A DNA stretch of 64,000 nucleotides from Paenarthrobacter nitroguajacolicus (GTDB lineage Bacteria; Actinomycetota; Actinomycetes; Actinomycetales; Micrococcaceae). This document shows positions 18,075 through 26,783 of this stretch, in pieces. Where the stretch lies: assembly GCF_029952445.1 (NCBI RefSeq), contig NZ_JAQPPK010000024.1, positions 1 through 64,000 of the forward strand, in the 5' to 3' direction. Position 1 is the first letter of the stretch. Each line of letters starts with the position of its first letter. Below the pieces are notes generated by a model. It was not told where the DNA came from. It did no database searches and worked only from the letters and a program-made list of their open reading frames with translations. A program made the translations under genes and the position numbers.

Positions 18075-18299
18075 CACGGGCTTTGGCTCCGCCCAACCTT
18101 TGCTTGGGTTAGCTCAGATGGCAGGGAGTTGCGCGCGTACGAGACGCAATCGTACCTAGGGTACGTAGGAGTCTCATTACTCTGGTCTGCAGAGCAGGAG
18201 CACGTGGATTCATTCTTCCCCCACGTTCGCCCCGTTCTGAACGTGGTGAAAGCCACGGATGAGATGATGAAAATCATCGCCGATTTGGAGAGAAAATAG
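18075..18299 (+). pseudogene. 5'-truncated C-terminal remnant of unknown protein
   Basis: The frame reads LWLRPTFAWVSSDGRELR, then YETQSYLGYVGVSLLWSAEQ, FFPHVRPVLNVVKATDEMMK and ends IIADLERK at TAG. It has good codon texture and lower GC than neighbours, but no start codon with a ribosome site; upstream the frame enters antisense FliG. It abuts the FliG truncation at about 18070, so the point looks like a deletion or rearrangement junction. Family unknown. Confidence 0.35.
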
Positions 18300-18629
18300 A
18301 GTCCCCCCGACTTCACGGGACCAAGGTTAACGTCGCATCAAAGGATCCGCAGCCGGACACTATAGCGCCCTTGATTCCGGCCTGATTGGGGGTGCCGCTC
18401 TAAGAGCATAGCCGGGTAGCACGCCGGCAAGCCTGACCGGGGCGAGGCCGTAGAGCCGCTTCAATTACTCGCTCTTGGCATGGCCCGGAGATATGCAGCG
18501 TACAAGCCTGCCATTGATAGACCTTCGCCTGCACAACGAGCTTTGGCGGTTACGAAGAGCTCCTCGAATACTGCCGAGGGAAACGGGTGAATCTTCCCCG
18601 CTCCAGCGTGGGCCTCGTCGGAGTGGATG

Positions 18630-18818
18630 CAGGTCATGGACCAGGGCCGGCAAAGCCGCCCTGGAGCTGACCTTGCGGCGTTGCAGCGCCTCGAAGTCCA
18701 GCCGGTCCTTGTTCCATGTGACCGCTTCACCGTCCAGGACCACGCCGGGCGGGACCTGTGCGAAGACGGAGCCGGAGCCGTCATAAAAGAAGGCTGTGCG
18801 GCGATTCTTGACGAACAA
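18630..18818 (-). pseudogene. ATP-dependent DNA ligase fragment
   Basis: About 63 residues resemble the nucleotidyltransferase domain of LigD/LigC-type ligases: VPPGVVLDGEAVTWNKDRLD and FEALQRRKVSSRAALPAL match the conserved LDGE motif region. The AMP-accepting lysine motif upstream and the rest of the domain are missing, and the frame degenerates below 18630. Nothing else of a nonhomologous end-joining locus is nearby. Confidence 0.5.
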
Positions 18819-18856
18819 TCAGGCGAAAGTGATATCTCTCACGTAGCCTCAGTTCC

Positions 18857-20698
18857 ATGCCCCGTTTCTTGCCTGCTGTTGTGGCTACAACAGCGATCGT
18901 CTTTGCCTGTTCCGCGCTTTCTCAGTCTACTGGTTCGGCTTATGCCGCGCCGGACGTGCCAGCCACGATACAAACAGGGACCAACCCCCACGCCGTGGCA
19001 GTAAACGCGACGACCAATAAGATTTACGTAGCAAATTCCGGTGATAGTTCCGTCACGGTCATCGATGGGTCAACGAACAGCACTACTGCCGTGAGCGCCG
19101 GCGCCAGGCCAATCGGCCTCGTAGTTAATCCCGTCACCAACAAAACGTACGTGGCAAACAGTGACAGTAACTCAGTGACTGTGATCGACGGTGCAACGAA
19201 TGCCACCGTTACCGTTCCGGTCGGCACTCAGCCCAATGACATTGCCGTCAATACCAAGACGAACAAGGTCTACGTCGCCAACCTTCTGGCGGGTTCAGTA
19301 ACAGTCCTCGACGGTCTCACCCACGCGACGATCGACGTTGCTACCGGCAACTGGCCGACGGACCTGGTGGTAAATGATGTGACCAACAAGATCTACGTTA
19401 CAAACCACAATGACAACACGGTGACGGTCATTGACGGACTCTCCAATGACACCGTGAAAGTCCCTACCGGAGAAGGGCCCCGGGACCCCGCGGTCAATGT
19501 TGTTACCAACAAGGTATACGTACCGAACAGTTACGGCGGATCCGTGACTGTGATCGAGGGTGCCTCAAATGCGACGTCAACCATCAATCTTCCGATCCCC
19601 CCATGGGCCCTCGCCTTAAATTCAACCACCAATAAAATTTTCGCCGCTAACTACCTCGACGTCGGTGCCATCATCGATGGCGCTACTCTGTCTGTGGCGG
19701 AAAAGAGTTTCGGCTCTTCAGCGATGGAAATGGTAGTCAACGAATCCACCAACCAACTTTTCAGCGTAAATTACCCCACCAACACGGTCACCGTGTTGGA
19801 TGGTGCCAGCAACACAACCAAGACGATCCCCGTTGGTGCAGGTCCCAGTGCCCTGGCCCTCAACGAGGCCACCGGCGTGGTCTACGTGGCCAACTCCGAC
19901 GGCAACTCCGTCTCAGCCCTTCACGTCGAACCCGGGCCGGCGATGGGGCGAAGCGACTATAACGGCGACGGTCATCCCGACGTCCTCGCCAGCGATACCT
20001 CTGGTGTGCTCTGGCTCTATCCTGGCAACGGCACAGGTGGTTGGCTTCCACGCGTCCAGGCCGGTCAGGGCTGGAATGTCATGACGTCAATCATCGGTCC
20101 GGGTGACTTCAATGGGGACGGTCATCCGGACGTCTTGGCCCGGGACTCTGCTGGAACCCTTTGGCTTTACCCGGGTAATGGCGCCGGTGGTTGGCTTGCG
20201 CGTGTCCAGGCCGGTCAGGGCTGGAATGTCATGACGTCAATCATCGGTCCGGGTGACTTCAATGGGGACGGTCATCCGGACGTCTTGGCCCGGGACTCTG
20301 CTGGAACCCTTTGGCTTTACCCGGGTAATGGCGCCGGTGGTTGGCTTGCGCGTGTCCAGGCCGGTCAGGGCTGGAATGTCATGACGTCAATCATCGGTCC
20401 CGGTGACTTTAATGGCGATGGTCGTGCCGATGTGCTGGCTCGGGACTCTGCTGGAACCCTTTGGCTTTACCCGGGTAATGGCGCCGGTGGTTGGCTTGCG
20501 CGTGTCCAGGCCGGTCAGGGCTGGAATGTCATGACGTCAATCACCGGTCCCGGTGACTTTAATGGCGATGGTCGTGCCGATGTGCTGGCTCGGGACGCTG
20601 CTGGAACCCTTTGGCTTTACCCGGGTAATGGCGCCGGTGGTTGGCTTGCGCGTGTCCAGGCCGGTCAGGGCTGGAATGTCATGACGTCAATCGTCTGA
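18857..20698 (+). CDS. Secreted YVTN beta-propeller protein with FG-GAP repeats
   Basis: 613 aa. A Sec signal (hydrophobic core AVVATTAIVFACSALSQ, cleavage after SAYA near residue 31) precedes about eight propeller repeats built on NKIYVANSGDSSVTVIDG. From about residue 366 five FG-GAP/VCBS units of 50 residues follow, each with a calcium-loop-like DFNGDGHPDVLARD. The last unit ends in MTSIV and stop. Such proteins are extracellular and bind surfaces or ligands. The gene has lower GC than its surroundings and no good ribosome site before the ATG, so the start and native origin are uncertain. Confidence 0.8.
   Translation: MPRFLPAVVATTAIVFACSALSQSTGSAYAAPDVPATIQTGTNPHAVAVNATTNKIYVANSGDSSVTVIDGSTNSTTAVSAGARPIGLVVNPVTNKTYVANSDSNSVTVIDGATNATVTVPVGTQPNDIAVNTKTNKVYVANLLAGSVTVLDGLTHATIDVATGNWPTDLVVNDVTNKIYVTNHNDNTVTVIDGLSNDTVKVPTGEGPRDPAVNVVTNKVYVPNSYGGSVTVIEGASNATSTINLPIPPWALALNSTTNKIFAANYLDVGAIIDGATLSVAEKSFGSSAMEMVVNESTNQLFSVNYPTNTVTVLDGASNTTKTIPVGAGPSALALNEATGVVYVANSDGNSVSALHVEPGPAMGRSDYNGDGHPDVLASDTSGVLWLYPGNGTGGWLPRVQAGQGWNVMTSIIGPGDFNGDGHPDVLARDSAGTLWLYPGNGAGGWLARVQAGQGWNVMTSIIGPGDFNGDGHPDVLARDSAGTLWLYPGNGAGGWLARVQAGQGWNVMTSIIGPGDFNGDGRADVLARDSAGTLWLYPGNGAGGWLARVQAGQGWNVMTSITGPGDFNGDGRADVLARDAAGTLWLYPGNGAGGWLARVQAGQGWNVMTSIV
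19954..20698 (+). repeat. Five 150-bp tandem repeats encoding FG-GAP units
   Basis: The sequence CTGGAATGTCATGACGTCAA recurs at 20071, 20221, 20371, 20521 and 20671, an exact 150-bp period (50 residues). Units 2 to 5 are nearly identical at DNA level, including silent positions; unit 1 is more diverged (ASDTSGV, GGWLPR). This points to recent duplication or homogenisation. Confidence 0.95.
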
Positions 20699-20818
20699 TG
20701 GAAGTTTCTGCGCCAGCATGATCCGGATTCCGCTGGGGTCGCGAAGATAGGTCAGCCTGTAAACATCCTGGTAGTTCGCCACGCCACGGAGCGGATGGCA
20801 CGCATGCTTCGCGGCGAT
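20687..20818 (-). pseudogene. VOC/glyoxalase-family C-terminal remnant
   Basis: Minus-strand frame closed upstream by TAG reads GVANYQDVYRLTYLRDPSGI then RIMLAQKLPSDD and stops at 20687. The pattern aromatic-x-x-YRL-YLRDPSG-I is the last strand of glyoxalase/bleomycin-resistance (VOC) proteins. No start codon or upstream domain remains, and the stop lies within the end of the FG-GAP gene. Confidence 0.5.
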
Positions 20819-21036
20819 CTAAGCGGCAACGATGGAGGTTTTCGAAGAGCTCAGAAGCTCGCTGATCCGCGCCGCACGCGCTTCCTTAGCGCTGCCCTCG
20901 AAGGTCTCCCTGCGCGAAGAGCATTCCGAAGACGAGCTTCCTTGTGGCTGGTTTCCCTGTCGTGTCCTTTCGCAACGTGAATCTCCGGGTGGCGCCATCT
21001 CTCCACGGGCGCCCTGACCGGGGCTATACGGTAAGA
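20819..21036. other. Non-coding segment
   Basis: 218 bp between the VOC remnant and the EVE-like gene. Only a TATACG -10-like hexamer just before 21037 stands out. No recognisable protein in any frame. Confidence 0.35.
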
Positions 21037-21363
21037 ATGAGGGATGACCAGGAGCCCGTTAGAGCCTCCAGTGAAGCTACCCGTCTTTCCTGGTATGTGT
21101 TTTTGGTGGGCTATTCAGTCAGACAACTTCCCGGATGTGTATCCCGAAGGAACCTTTGGGCGCCGTTGTTAGTTAGGGCTGGTCAACGGATTTCTTCCTT
21201 GGAATCGCTGCGAGATGTCCGGCCAGGCGACCTTGTCCTTCACTATTCCCGGCCCGCGGTCCGGGGCATCAGCCGGGTGGCCACGCCCCCAGTGCTGGCA
21301 TACACACCGGCCCGTGGATACAGAGAACCCGAGGAAATGCCGGGAACATCGGTCCTCACGTGA
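21037..21363 (+). CDS. Small EVE-like domain protein
   Basis: 108 aa from the ATG at 21037. The segment RDVRPGDLVLHYSRPAVRGI followed by SRVATPPVLAYTPARGY resembles the core of EVE/ScoMcrA-type domains, which recognise modified bases and are often linked to modification-dependent restriction nucleases. The protein stops soon after, so a nuclease domain is absent; it is either a stand-alone domain or a truncated gene. The ribosome site is weak (GGTAAG). It lies in a decayed zone next to a repeat element. Confidence 0.45.
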   Translation: MRDDQEPVRASSEATRLSWYVFLVGYSVRQLPGCVSRRNLWAPLLVRAGQRISSLESLRDVRPGDLVLHYSRPAVRGISRVATPPVLAYTPARGYREPEEMPGTSVLT

Positions 21364-21415
21364 AGTCCACCTAGCATGGGCGGAAAGTCCTCCAAGCGTT
21401 GCCGAAAGGACAAGG

Positions 21416-21449
21416 CCCCTGCATGACGCCTCTTCGGAGGGGTTTTGCT
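21416..21449 (+). terminator. Terminator-like hairpin before repeat copy 1
   Basis: CCCCT (from 21416) can pair with AGGGG (from 21438) over a CG-rich loop, followed by TTTTGCTTT. The same G-run plus T-rich tail (AAAGGGGTTTTTGCTTTA) precedes repeat copy 2 at 42973-42990. Confidence 0.45.
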
Positions 21450-21786
21450 TTAACGTGTGTACATTCTGGCTGGTCGGGTCCCTCTGACCGGCGTGGGGTG
21501 TGCCTGGCGCCGTGGGTCGCCCGTTTGGTTGTGGGGCGCGGGTCCAGGGTCGTGGCCGGACGGCCCTCCGCAGTCTCTGTATTGGGGCAATGGGTTCCTG
21601 TCTCGGTCCGTCCGGTAGGACGTTGTTGTCCTACACCCCTTCATGGATGGGGGAGCTGAGTGCAACATGACTTCGAGGTCCTGCGCCGAAGTTCTTGTTT
21701 TGGCTCGTTTATGCTGGAGTTGAGAGGCGGCACTCGGGAGAGGTTTGTCTCGCCAAAGGGAGTGTGGATATTGTCCACACTTAATT
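21449..21786 (+). repeat. Uncharacterised non-coding repeat element, copy 1
   Basis: About 338 bp. Left end TTTAACGTGTGTACA; right end TGTCCACACTTAAT, its approximate inverted counterpart. The right end also forms a perfect hairpin GTGTGGA-TATTG-TCCACAC (21762-21780) preceded by TTTGTCTCGCCAAAGGG. A second copy at 42987-43328 shares both ends, similar spacing and patches of the interior, and a third right end is at 42811-42844. No protein-coding frame is conserved between copies. Confidence 0.6.
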
Positions 21787-21908
21787 CGACATTATCGCGT
21801 GTGAGGGCCAGAGCGACGTGACGCCCGTTCGCATGTGTGATGGCAAAGATCCGCACAAGTCACTCGTGCTGTAGGCCTCAAGACGCATAGTGCATCATCC
21901 TGACGCTT

Positions 21909-22472
21909 CTACCCTCCTGTTGCGAGTCTCTCCCCGCGCCCATCCAGATCGAGCGTGTAGACCACCAGCTGCACCTTGGGCGCGGGCCGTTCCTTCTCAC
22001 GTTCGGGCCTGCGGACGTAGCCCAGCCGGCGGTAGAGGCGTTGGGAAGGTTCATTGTCGACGGCGGTGTCCAGCACCACGCGCGCGGCACCACGGTCTGC
22101 GGCAAGGCGCGCGGATTCGTCGAGGAGTTTTTGGCCAAGACCAGTCCGGCGTGCTTCCGGCAGCACAGCCAGCAACCTGAGTTCCACCTCACCTTCTTCA
22201 GCCTGTCGGCTAAGGCTGGAACCAAACGGCAGAAGGCTGGCCGTGCCCACCAGACGCCCGCTATCTTCGTCTTCGGCGACCAGAAGGACTCCTTCGCGGG
22301 CCCGTGCCGCGGCATCCAGCAGGAGTTCCAGCCTCTGTTCGTCCGGCTGGTGAGCGCCGGGGAGGTGGTGGCCAAAGCCTTCGTACGTCAGCCGCCCTAC
22401 GGCGTCGTACTCTTCGGGGCGCGCCTGTCGAATCACGTAGGTGCCGGTGGCGACGGTTGGTGTGGTGGTCAT
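21909..22472 (-). CDS. GNAT-family N-acetyltransferase
   Basis: 187-aa GCN5-related acetyltransferase. YVIRQARPEEYDAVGRLTYE opens the fold; the acetyl-CoA loop is VLPEARRTGLGQKLLDESAR (a Q/RxxGxG/A variant: RRTGLG) and the C-terminal NEPSQRLYRRLGYVRR is the usual final helix and strand. Substrate is not predictable. Its ATG overlaps the stop of the upstream LLM monooxygenase (22469-22472), so it belongs to that operon and may act on the same substrate or detoxify a product. Confidence 0.88.
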   Translation of the reverse strand: MTTTPTVATGTYVIRQARPEEYDAVGRLTYEGFGHHLPGAHQPDEQRLELLLDAAARAREGVLLVAEDEDSGRLVGTASLLPFGSSLSRQAEEGEVELRLLAVLPEARRTGLGQKLLDESARLAADRGAARVVLDTAVDNEPSQRLYRRLGYVRRPEREKERPAPKVQLVVYTLDLDGRGERLATGG

Positions 22473-23818
22473 GATTGTCCTTTCGGCTGCGGATCGAGTC
22501 CGAGGTGCGATTTCAGGGTTGTGCCCGCGTACTCAGTCCGCGCGAGTCCACGCTCCTGGAGCAGCGGGATGACCCCGGAAGCGAAGCGCTCCAAGTCCTG
22601 TGGCAGGAGCGAGAACATGAGGTTGAAGCCATCCGCGGCTCCTTCCGCATGCCAGCGTTCCAACGAGTCGGCTACGTGCTGGGGGGTGCCAATGAAGTCG
22701 TAGTTCCTTTTGTCACCTGTGAGGATGGAGTAGAGGTCCTTGAGGGTGACCGCATCCTCGCGGCCGTGGATCTGTTCGCCCGCGGACCGGAAATCTGTTC
22801 TGGGGTTGGTGATGGTGGGGATGCCCGACTGGGCCACTGTGGCATCGGCTCCCAGTCCCGTGAAGTCGAGCTGACCGGTGAAGTACTCCTGCAGGAAGTC
22901 CAGTACCTGCTGGTCGGTGATGAGGTTGTCCAACTCGCGGATATGTTCCACAGCTTCCTCACGGGTATCCGCGACCACGGGTGAGATTGCCTGATAGACA
23001 AATAGTTCGTCGGGGTTACGGCCGAACGCCGATGCCTGCGCACGCACCGATTCCCGGTAGGTTCTGGCCTGCGGAATATCTGGATGGCTCGCGAAAAGGG
23101 CGTTCGCGAATCGTGCGCCCAATCTTTGGCCAGGTCCCGAGGTTCCAGCCTGGGCCAGCAAGGGGGAGTGCTGCGGCGAGGGGCCGATGTTCAAGGGTCC
23201 CGCAACTTTGAAGAACTCACCTTGATAGCCCACACGGTTGAGTTTGTGACGGTCGAAAAAAGTCCCGGCTTCCTTGTCGTAGAGGAAGGCGTCCGTATCC
23301 CAGGAACTCCAGAGGCCTTGGGTTACCTCAACGAACTCCTCGGCGCGGCGGTAGCGGAGGCTGTGATCGAGGTGGTCCCGGGCGCTGAAATTGGCTGCCG
23401 TGCTGTTGGTGAGATCCCTTGTGGTGACAATGTTCCAGCCGACCCGCCCACCGCTGATGTGGTCCGCGGTCAGGGCGGCGCGGGCGAAGTTGAAGGGCTC
23501 GTCGTAGGAGGTTGATGAGGTCGCAATGAGACCGATGTTGCTGGTAACGGCGCCGAGGGCGGTGACAAGGCCTATGGGGTCAAAGCGGTTGAGAATGCCG
23601 GGGTTGGAGGTTTCGTCGATGGCGAGGGAGTCGCCCAGGAAGATGGCGTCGAACTTGGCGGCCTCAGCTGTCCTGGCCAGCTGCACCTGGTGGGCAAAAT
23701 CTATGCTGGCCTGCGGGAAAGCTGTTTCGTGGCGCCATGACGCCAGATGGATGCCCGTGCCTACAAGGTAGGCGAAGAAATGGATCTGCTGGCGTTCACG
23801 CGTAAGTGTCTGGTTCAT
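22469..23818 (-). CDS. LLM-class flavin monooxygenase, NtaA/SnaA/DszA type
   Basis: 449 aa. The family features are FFAYLVGTGIHLASWRH near the start, FDAIFLGDSLAI, the ISGGRVGWNIVTT strand-loop, YRRAEEFVEVTQGLWSSWDT and the SPLLAQAGTSGPGQ substrate loop. NtaA-type enzymes use reduced FMN supplied by a reductase to cleave C-N or C-S bonds in compounds such as nitrilotriacetate or dibenzothiophene sulfone. It sits downstream of metQ on the same strand, which points to organosulfur or methionine-derivative use. Substrate inferred only loosely. Confidence 0.9.
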   Translation of the reverse strand: MNQTLTRERQQIHFFAYLVGTGIHLASWRHETAFPQASIDFAHQVQLARTAEAAKFDAIFLGDSLAIDETSNPGILNRFDPIGLVTALGAVTSNIGLIATSSTSYDEPFNFARAALTADHISGGRVGWNIVTTRDLTNSTAANFSARDHLDHSLRYRRAEEFVEVTQGLWSSWDTDAFLYDKEAGTFFDRHKLNRVGYQGEFFKVAGPLNIGPSPQHSPLLAQAGTSGPGQRLGARFANALFASHPDIPQARTYRESVRAQASAFGRNPDELFVYQAISPVVADTREEAVEHIRELDNLITDQQVLDFLQEYFTGQLDFTGLGADATVAQSGIPTITNPRTDFRSAGEQIHGREDAVTLKDLYSILTGDKRNYDFIGTPQHVADSLERWHAEGAADGFNLMFSLLPQDLERFASGVIPLLQERGLARTEYAGTTLKSHLGLDPQPKGQS

Positions 23819-23877
23819 GGCCCTGTTCCGGGTTGATTGCGGGGACGCCTGTGTGGCGCAGACGCCCCCGCAAACAG

Positions 23878-24762
23878 CTACTTGGTCTTCTTGATGGCTG
23901 CTTCTTCGGCGGTGAGGACTTCCTGCAGCTTGGCAGCAGTCCAGTCGGCCTTGAACTGCAGGTTCCCGTCGTTGAGCTTGGTGACCGAAGCTTCAACTTC
24001 GGGTGTGTGATAGGCGTCCACGATCTTCTTCCAGGTGGGGTCGTCCTTGCGGTCCGACTTCACAACGAAGCCGTTGATGTAGGGTGCCAGGGAGTCCGAG
24101 TTCAGGTCCTCCTTGAAGATGATCTTGTCGTCGCCGAGGCCGCCTTTCTGGGCCTGCGTGTTGTTAACGACGGCGGCATCGGTGGTGCCCTTCAGGGCAT
24201 TCACCGTTTGGTTGCTGTCAACCGGGACAACCTTGATCTTGCTCGAGGTGATCTCAGCAGGTGTGGACAGCGAGTTGCCGCCATCCTTGAGCTGCAGCAA
24301 TCCGGCAGTCTGCAGATTCAGCAATGCCCGGGCCTGGTTCGTGGGGTTGTTGGGGATGGCAACCTCGGCGTCGGCCGGCAGTTCCTCCACGGATTTGAAC
24401 TTCTCCGAGTACAGCGCAAGCGGATACACCGCAGTGGCACCCACCGGAACCAGTGTGCCGTTACTGTTCACGTTGAACTGGGACAGGTACTTCAGGTGCT
24501 GGAACAGATTGATGTCCACTTGCCCCTGCTGGGTCGCCGTATTGATTTGGGCGCCGTCAGTGAAGTTCTTGACCTCCAGGTCGACGCCCTGGTCCTTGAG
24601 CTTGTTCTTCAAAATGGTCCAGTGCTCTTCAGCACCGTCGTCCACGCCGATGACCACCTTGGTGTTTCCCGTGGTTGACGAACCACTGGAAGCACCCCCG
24701 CATGCCGAGAGCGATATGGCGGCGATCAGGCCGACGGCGGCAACTAACAGGCGGTTCTTCAT
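23878..24762 (-). CDS. metQ: MetQ/NlpA-type substrate-binding lipoprotein
   Basis: 294 aa from the ATG at 24760-24762, behind GGAGAAG; an upstream in-frame start at 24825 is rejected. The N-terminus MKNRLLVAAVGLIAAISLSA-C is a lipoprotein signal with lipobox LSAC. NlpA-type segments include KVVIGVDDGAEEHWTILKN, QVDINLFQHLKYLSQFN and VAIPNNPTNQARALLNLQ. It captures D/L-methionine or related compounds for the MetN-MetI transporter encoded divergently 220 bp away. The transcription unit continues into the LLM monooxygenase and GNAT genes. Confidence 0.9.
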   Translation of the reverse strand: MKNRLLVAAVGLIAAISLSACGGASSGSSTTGNTKVVIGVDDGAEEHWTILKNKLKDQGVDLEVKNFTDGAQINTATQQGQVDINLFQHLKYLSQFNVNSNGTLVPVGATAVYPLALYSEKFKSVEELPADAEVAIPNNPTNQARALLNLQTAGLLQLKDGGNSLSTPAEITSSKIKVVPVDSNQTVNALKGTTDAAVVNNTQAQKGGLGDDKIIFKEDLNSDSLAPYINGFVVKSDRKDDPTWKKIVDAYHTPEVEASVTKLNDGNLQFKADWTAAKLQEVLTAEEAAIKKTK

Positions 24763-24982
24763 GGTGCTTCTCCATACAAGGGTATTGATGCGAATGAAAG
24801 GTACGGGGTGTTCCCCCTGCCTCACGCTAGGCAGTTGGGCGGGTGGGAACCGAACGCCTTCGCAACACTCCGTCGCCTGCCGTTAAGGAAAGAAACCGCA
24901 GGTCACAGGGGGTCACTGGGTTCGATCCGAGGCCGGGGGCGCTGTTGGAATGGGCATCCAATCAACCCAAAAGGAGGCTGCG
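24763..24982. promoter_or_regulatory. Divergent promoter region of metQ and metN
   Basis: 220 bp serving both directions. A short perfect hairpin CTGCCT-CACGCT-AGGCAG lies at 24817-24834. I searched by eye for SAM riboswitch cores (S-box, SAM-IV) on both strands and did not find them. Confidence 0.35.
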
Positions 24983-26107
24983 GTGAGCGCGATCGTTTCG
25001 CTGCGCGGCGTCAGCAAGGTGTTCCCGGTCCAAGGTGGCAAACGCACAGGCCAACGCACGGAGCCGGTCCGGGCCGTCGACCATGTCACGCTGGACATCG
25101 ACGAGGGAACGGTCGTAGGCATTGTTGGTTACTCCGGCGCCGGCAAATCCACATTGGTTCGCCTGCTCAACGGCTTGGAAAGACCCACCGAGGGGCAGGT
25201 GTTCGTCAAAGGACAGGACATCTCCTCGCTGCCTGAAAGCCAGCTGAGGAAGGTGCGCGCCGGAACCGGAATGATCTTCCAGCAGTTCAACCTCTTGAAG
25301 TCCCGGACTGTTTTCGGGAACGTTGCCTACCCGTTGAAGGTGGCCGGCTGGCCAAAAGACCGGATCAAGCCGCGCGTCGACGAGCTGCTGGAGTTCGTGG
25401 GCATCGCGGACAAAGCCGGTTCCTACCCGCGGCGGCTCTCCGGCGGGCAGCAGCAACGCGTGGGCATCGCCCGTGCGCTGGCGAACGCCCCGGACATTCT
25501 GCTCGCGGATGAAGCCACGAGTGCCCTGGACCCGGAGACCACCCGCGACGTCCTGCGCCTGCTCCGACGCATCAACAAAGAACTCGGCACCACCGTTGTG
25601 GTGATCACCCACGAAATGCACGTCGTCCGCGAAATCTGCGACACCGTGGTGATGATGGAATCCGGTCGCGTAGTGGAAGCCGGGCCTACGTACACAGTCT
25701 TCGCTGATCCCCAGAGCGGCTCCACCCAACGCTTCGTCTCCACAGCTGTCCACGGCACACCGGAACCGGAAACCGTCAGCCGCCTCTCTGCGGCGCATCC
25801 CGGCCAGCTTGTCTCCATCGGCATTTCCGAGGCTGCGCCCACGCCCCTGGTTTCCGCCACGTTCGAGCGCCACGGTGTGGGCTCAAGTGTGGTCTTCGGC
25901 GGGGTTACCGAGATCCAGAACAAGATCCTCGGCACACTCACGTACGAACTCACCGGCAGCGATCACGCGATCGACGCGGCGCTCGCCGACTTAGGCGAGG
26001 TAACCGCCGTCGAACGCCAAACGGCCGCCGTCGAGCGACAGACGCCACCTGCCGACGGCGCCGTGCCGCACCTACCCGTCCCTGCCAACGCCGGAGAACA
26101 GCCATGA
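24983..26107 (+). CDS. metN: Methionine-type ABC transporter ATPase MetN
   Basis: 374 aa from GTG 24983 with AAAGGAGG five bases upstream; the ATG at 24950 lacks such a site. Walker A GYSGAGKST, signature LSGGQQQR, Walker B ILLADEAT and the H-loop VVITHEMH are all present. From about residue 275 a C-terminal NIL domain (SVVFGGVTEIQNKILGTLTY) is seen, the methionine-sensing module that inhibits MetNI when intracellular methionine is high. It overlaps metI by ATGA. Confidence 0.92.
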   Translation: MSAIVSLRGVSKVFPVQGGKRTGQRTEPVRAVDHVTLDIDEGTVVGIVGYSGAGKSTLVRLLNGLERPTEGQVFVKGQDISSLPESQLRKVRAGTGMIFQQFNLLKSRTVFGNVAYPLKVAGWPKDRIKPRVDELLEFVGIADKAGSYPRRLSGGQQQRVGIARALANAPDILLADEATSALDPETTRDVLRLLRRINKELGTTVVVITHEMHVVREICDTVVMMESGRVVEAGPTYTVFADPQSGSTQRFVSTAVHGTPEPETVSRLSAAHPGQLVSIGISEAAPTPLVSATFERHGVGSSVVFGGVTEIQNKILGTLTYELTGSDHAIDAALADLGEVTAVERQTAAVERQTPPADGAVPHLPVPANAGEQP

Positions 26108-26763
26108 CCGACTGGACGACCCTCCTGCCCGTCCTGGGCGAATCCTTCCAACAGACCATTTACATGGTGGTCATTACCGTGCTGCTCAGCGGCGTTGCCG
26201 GACTTGCGCTTGGCGTCACGCTCTACGCCACCAGGCCGGGAAACCTGTTTGCCAACAAGGCCGTGTTCTCCTTCCTGAATTTTCTGGTCAACATCATCCG
26301 GCCAATCCCGTTCATCATCTTCATCACGGCGATCGCACCGCTGACGTTGATCGTCATGGGAACGACCATCGGAACGACGGCGGCCATCCTTCCCATGGCG
26401 CTGATGGCCGGCGTCGTGATTGGGCGTGTCGTGGAGCAGAACCTCGTGGCCTCCGATCCCGGCGTGGTGGAAGCGGCCCGGGCAATGGGCGATAACCGGC
26501 TGCACATTCTCTGGGCCGTGGTAATTCCGGAGTCGCTTGCGCCACTCATCCTGGGGTACACCTTCATGATCATCGCGATCGTGGACGTGTCAGCCATGGC
26601 CGGGTACATCGGCGGCGGTGGCCTGGGAAACTTCGCCATCATGTACGGCTACCAGCAGTTCAACTGGGAAGTCACGCTGGTGACCGTTCTGATCATCATC
26701 GTCATGGTGCAGGCCGCGCAGTTGCTGGGCAACTTCCTGGCCCAGCGCATCCTCCGCCGCTAA
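26104..26763 (+). CDS. metI: Methionine-type ABC transporter permease MetI
   Basis: 219-aa permease with about five membrane segments: TIYMVVITVLLSGVAGLALG, the FLVNIIRPIPFIIFITAIAP segment, and the EAARAMGDNRLHILWAVVIP loop containing the coupling motif for the ATPase. SAMAGYIGGGGLGNFAIMYG is typical of MetI. It forms the channel of the MetNIQ importer with the flanking genes. Confidence 0.92.
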   Translation: MTDWTTLLPVLGESFQQTIYMVVITVLLSGVAGLALGVTLYATRPGNLFANKAVFSFLNFLVNIIRPIPFIIFITAIAPLTLIVMGTTIGTTAAILPMALMAGVVIGRVVEQNLVASDPGVVEAARAMGDNRLHILWAVVIPESLAPLILGYTFMIIAIVDVSAMAGYIGGGGLGNFAIMYGYQQFNWEVTLVTVLIIIVMVQAAQLLGNFLAQRILRR

Positions 26764-26783
26764 CTCTTTCAGGAGAAACCTTT

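Noticed and set aside
24763..24982. SAM riboswitch in the metQ-metN region
   Set aside because: No S-box or SAM-IV core; only a 6-bp hairpin.
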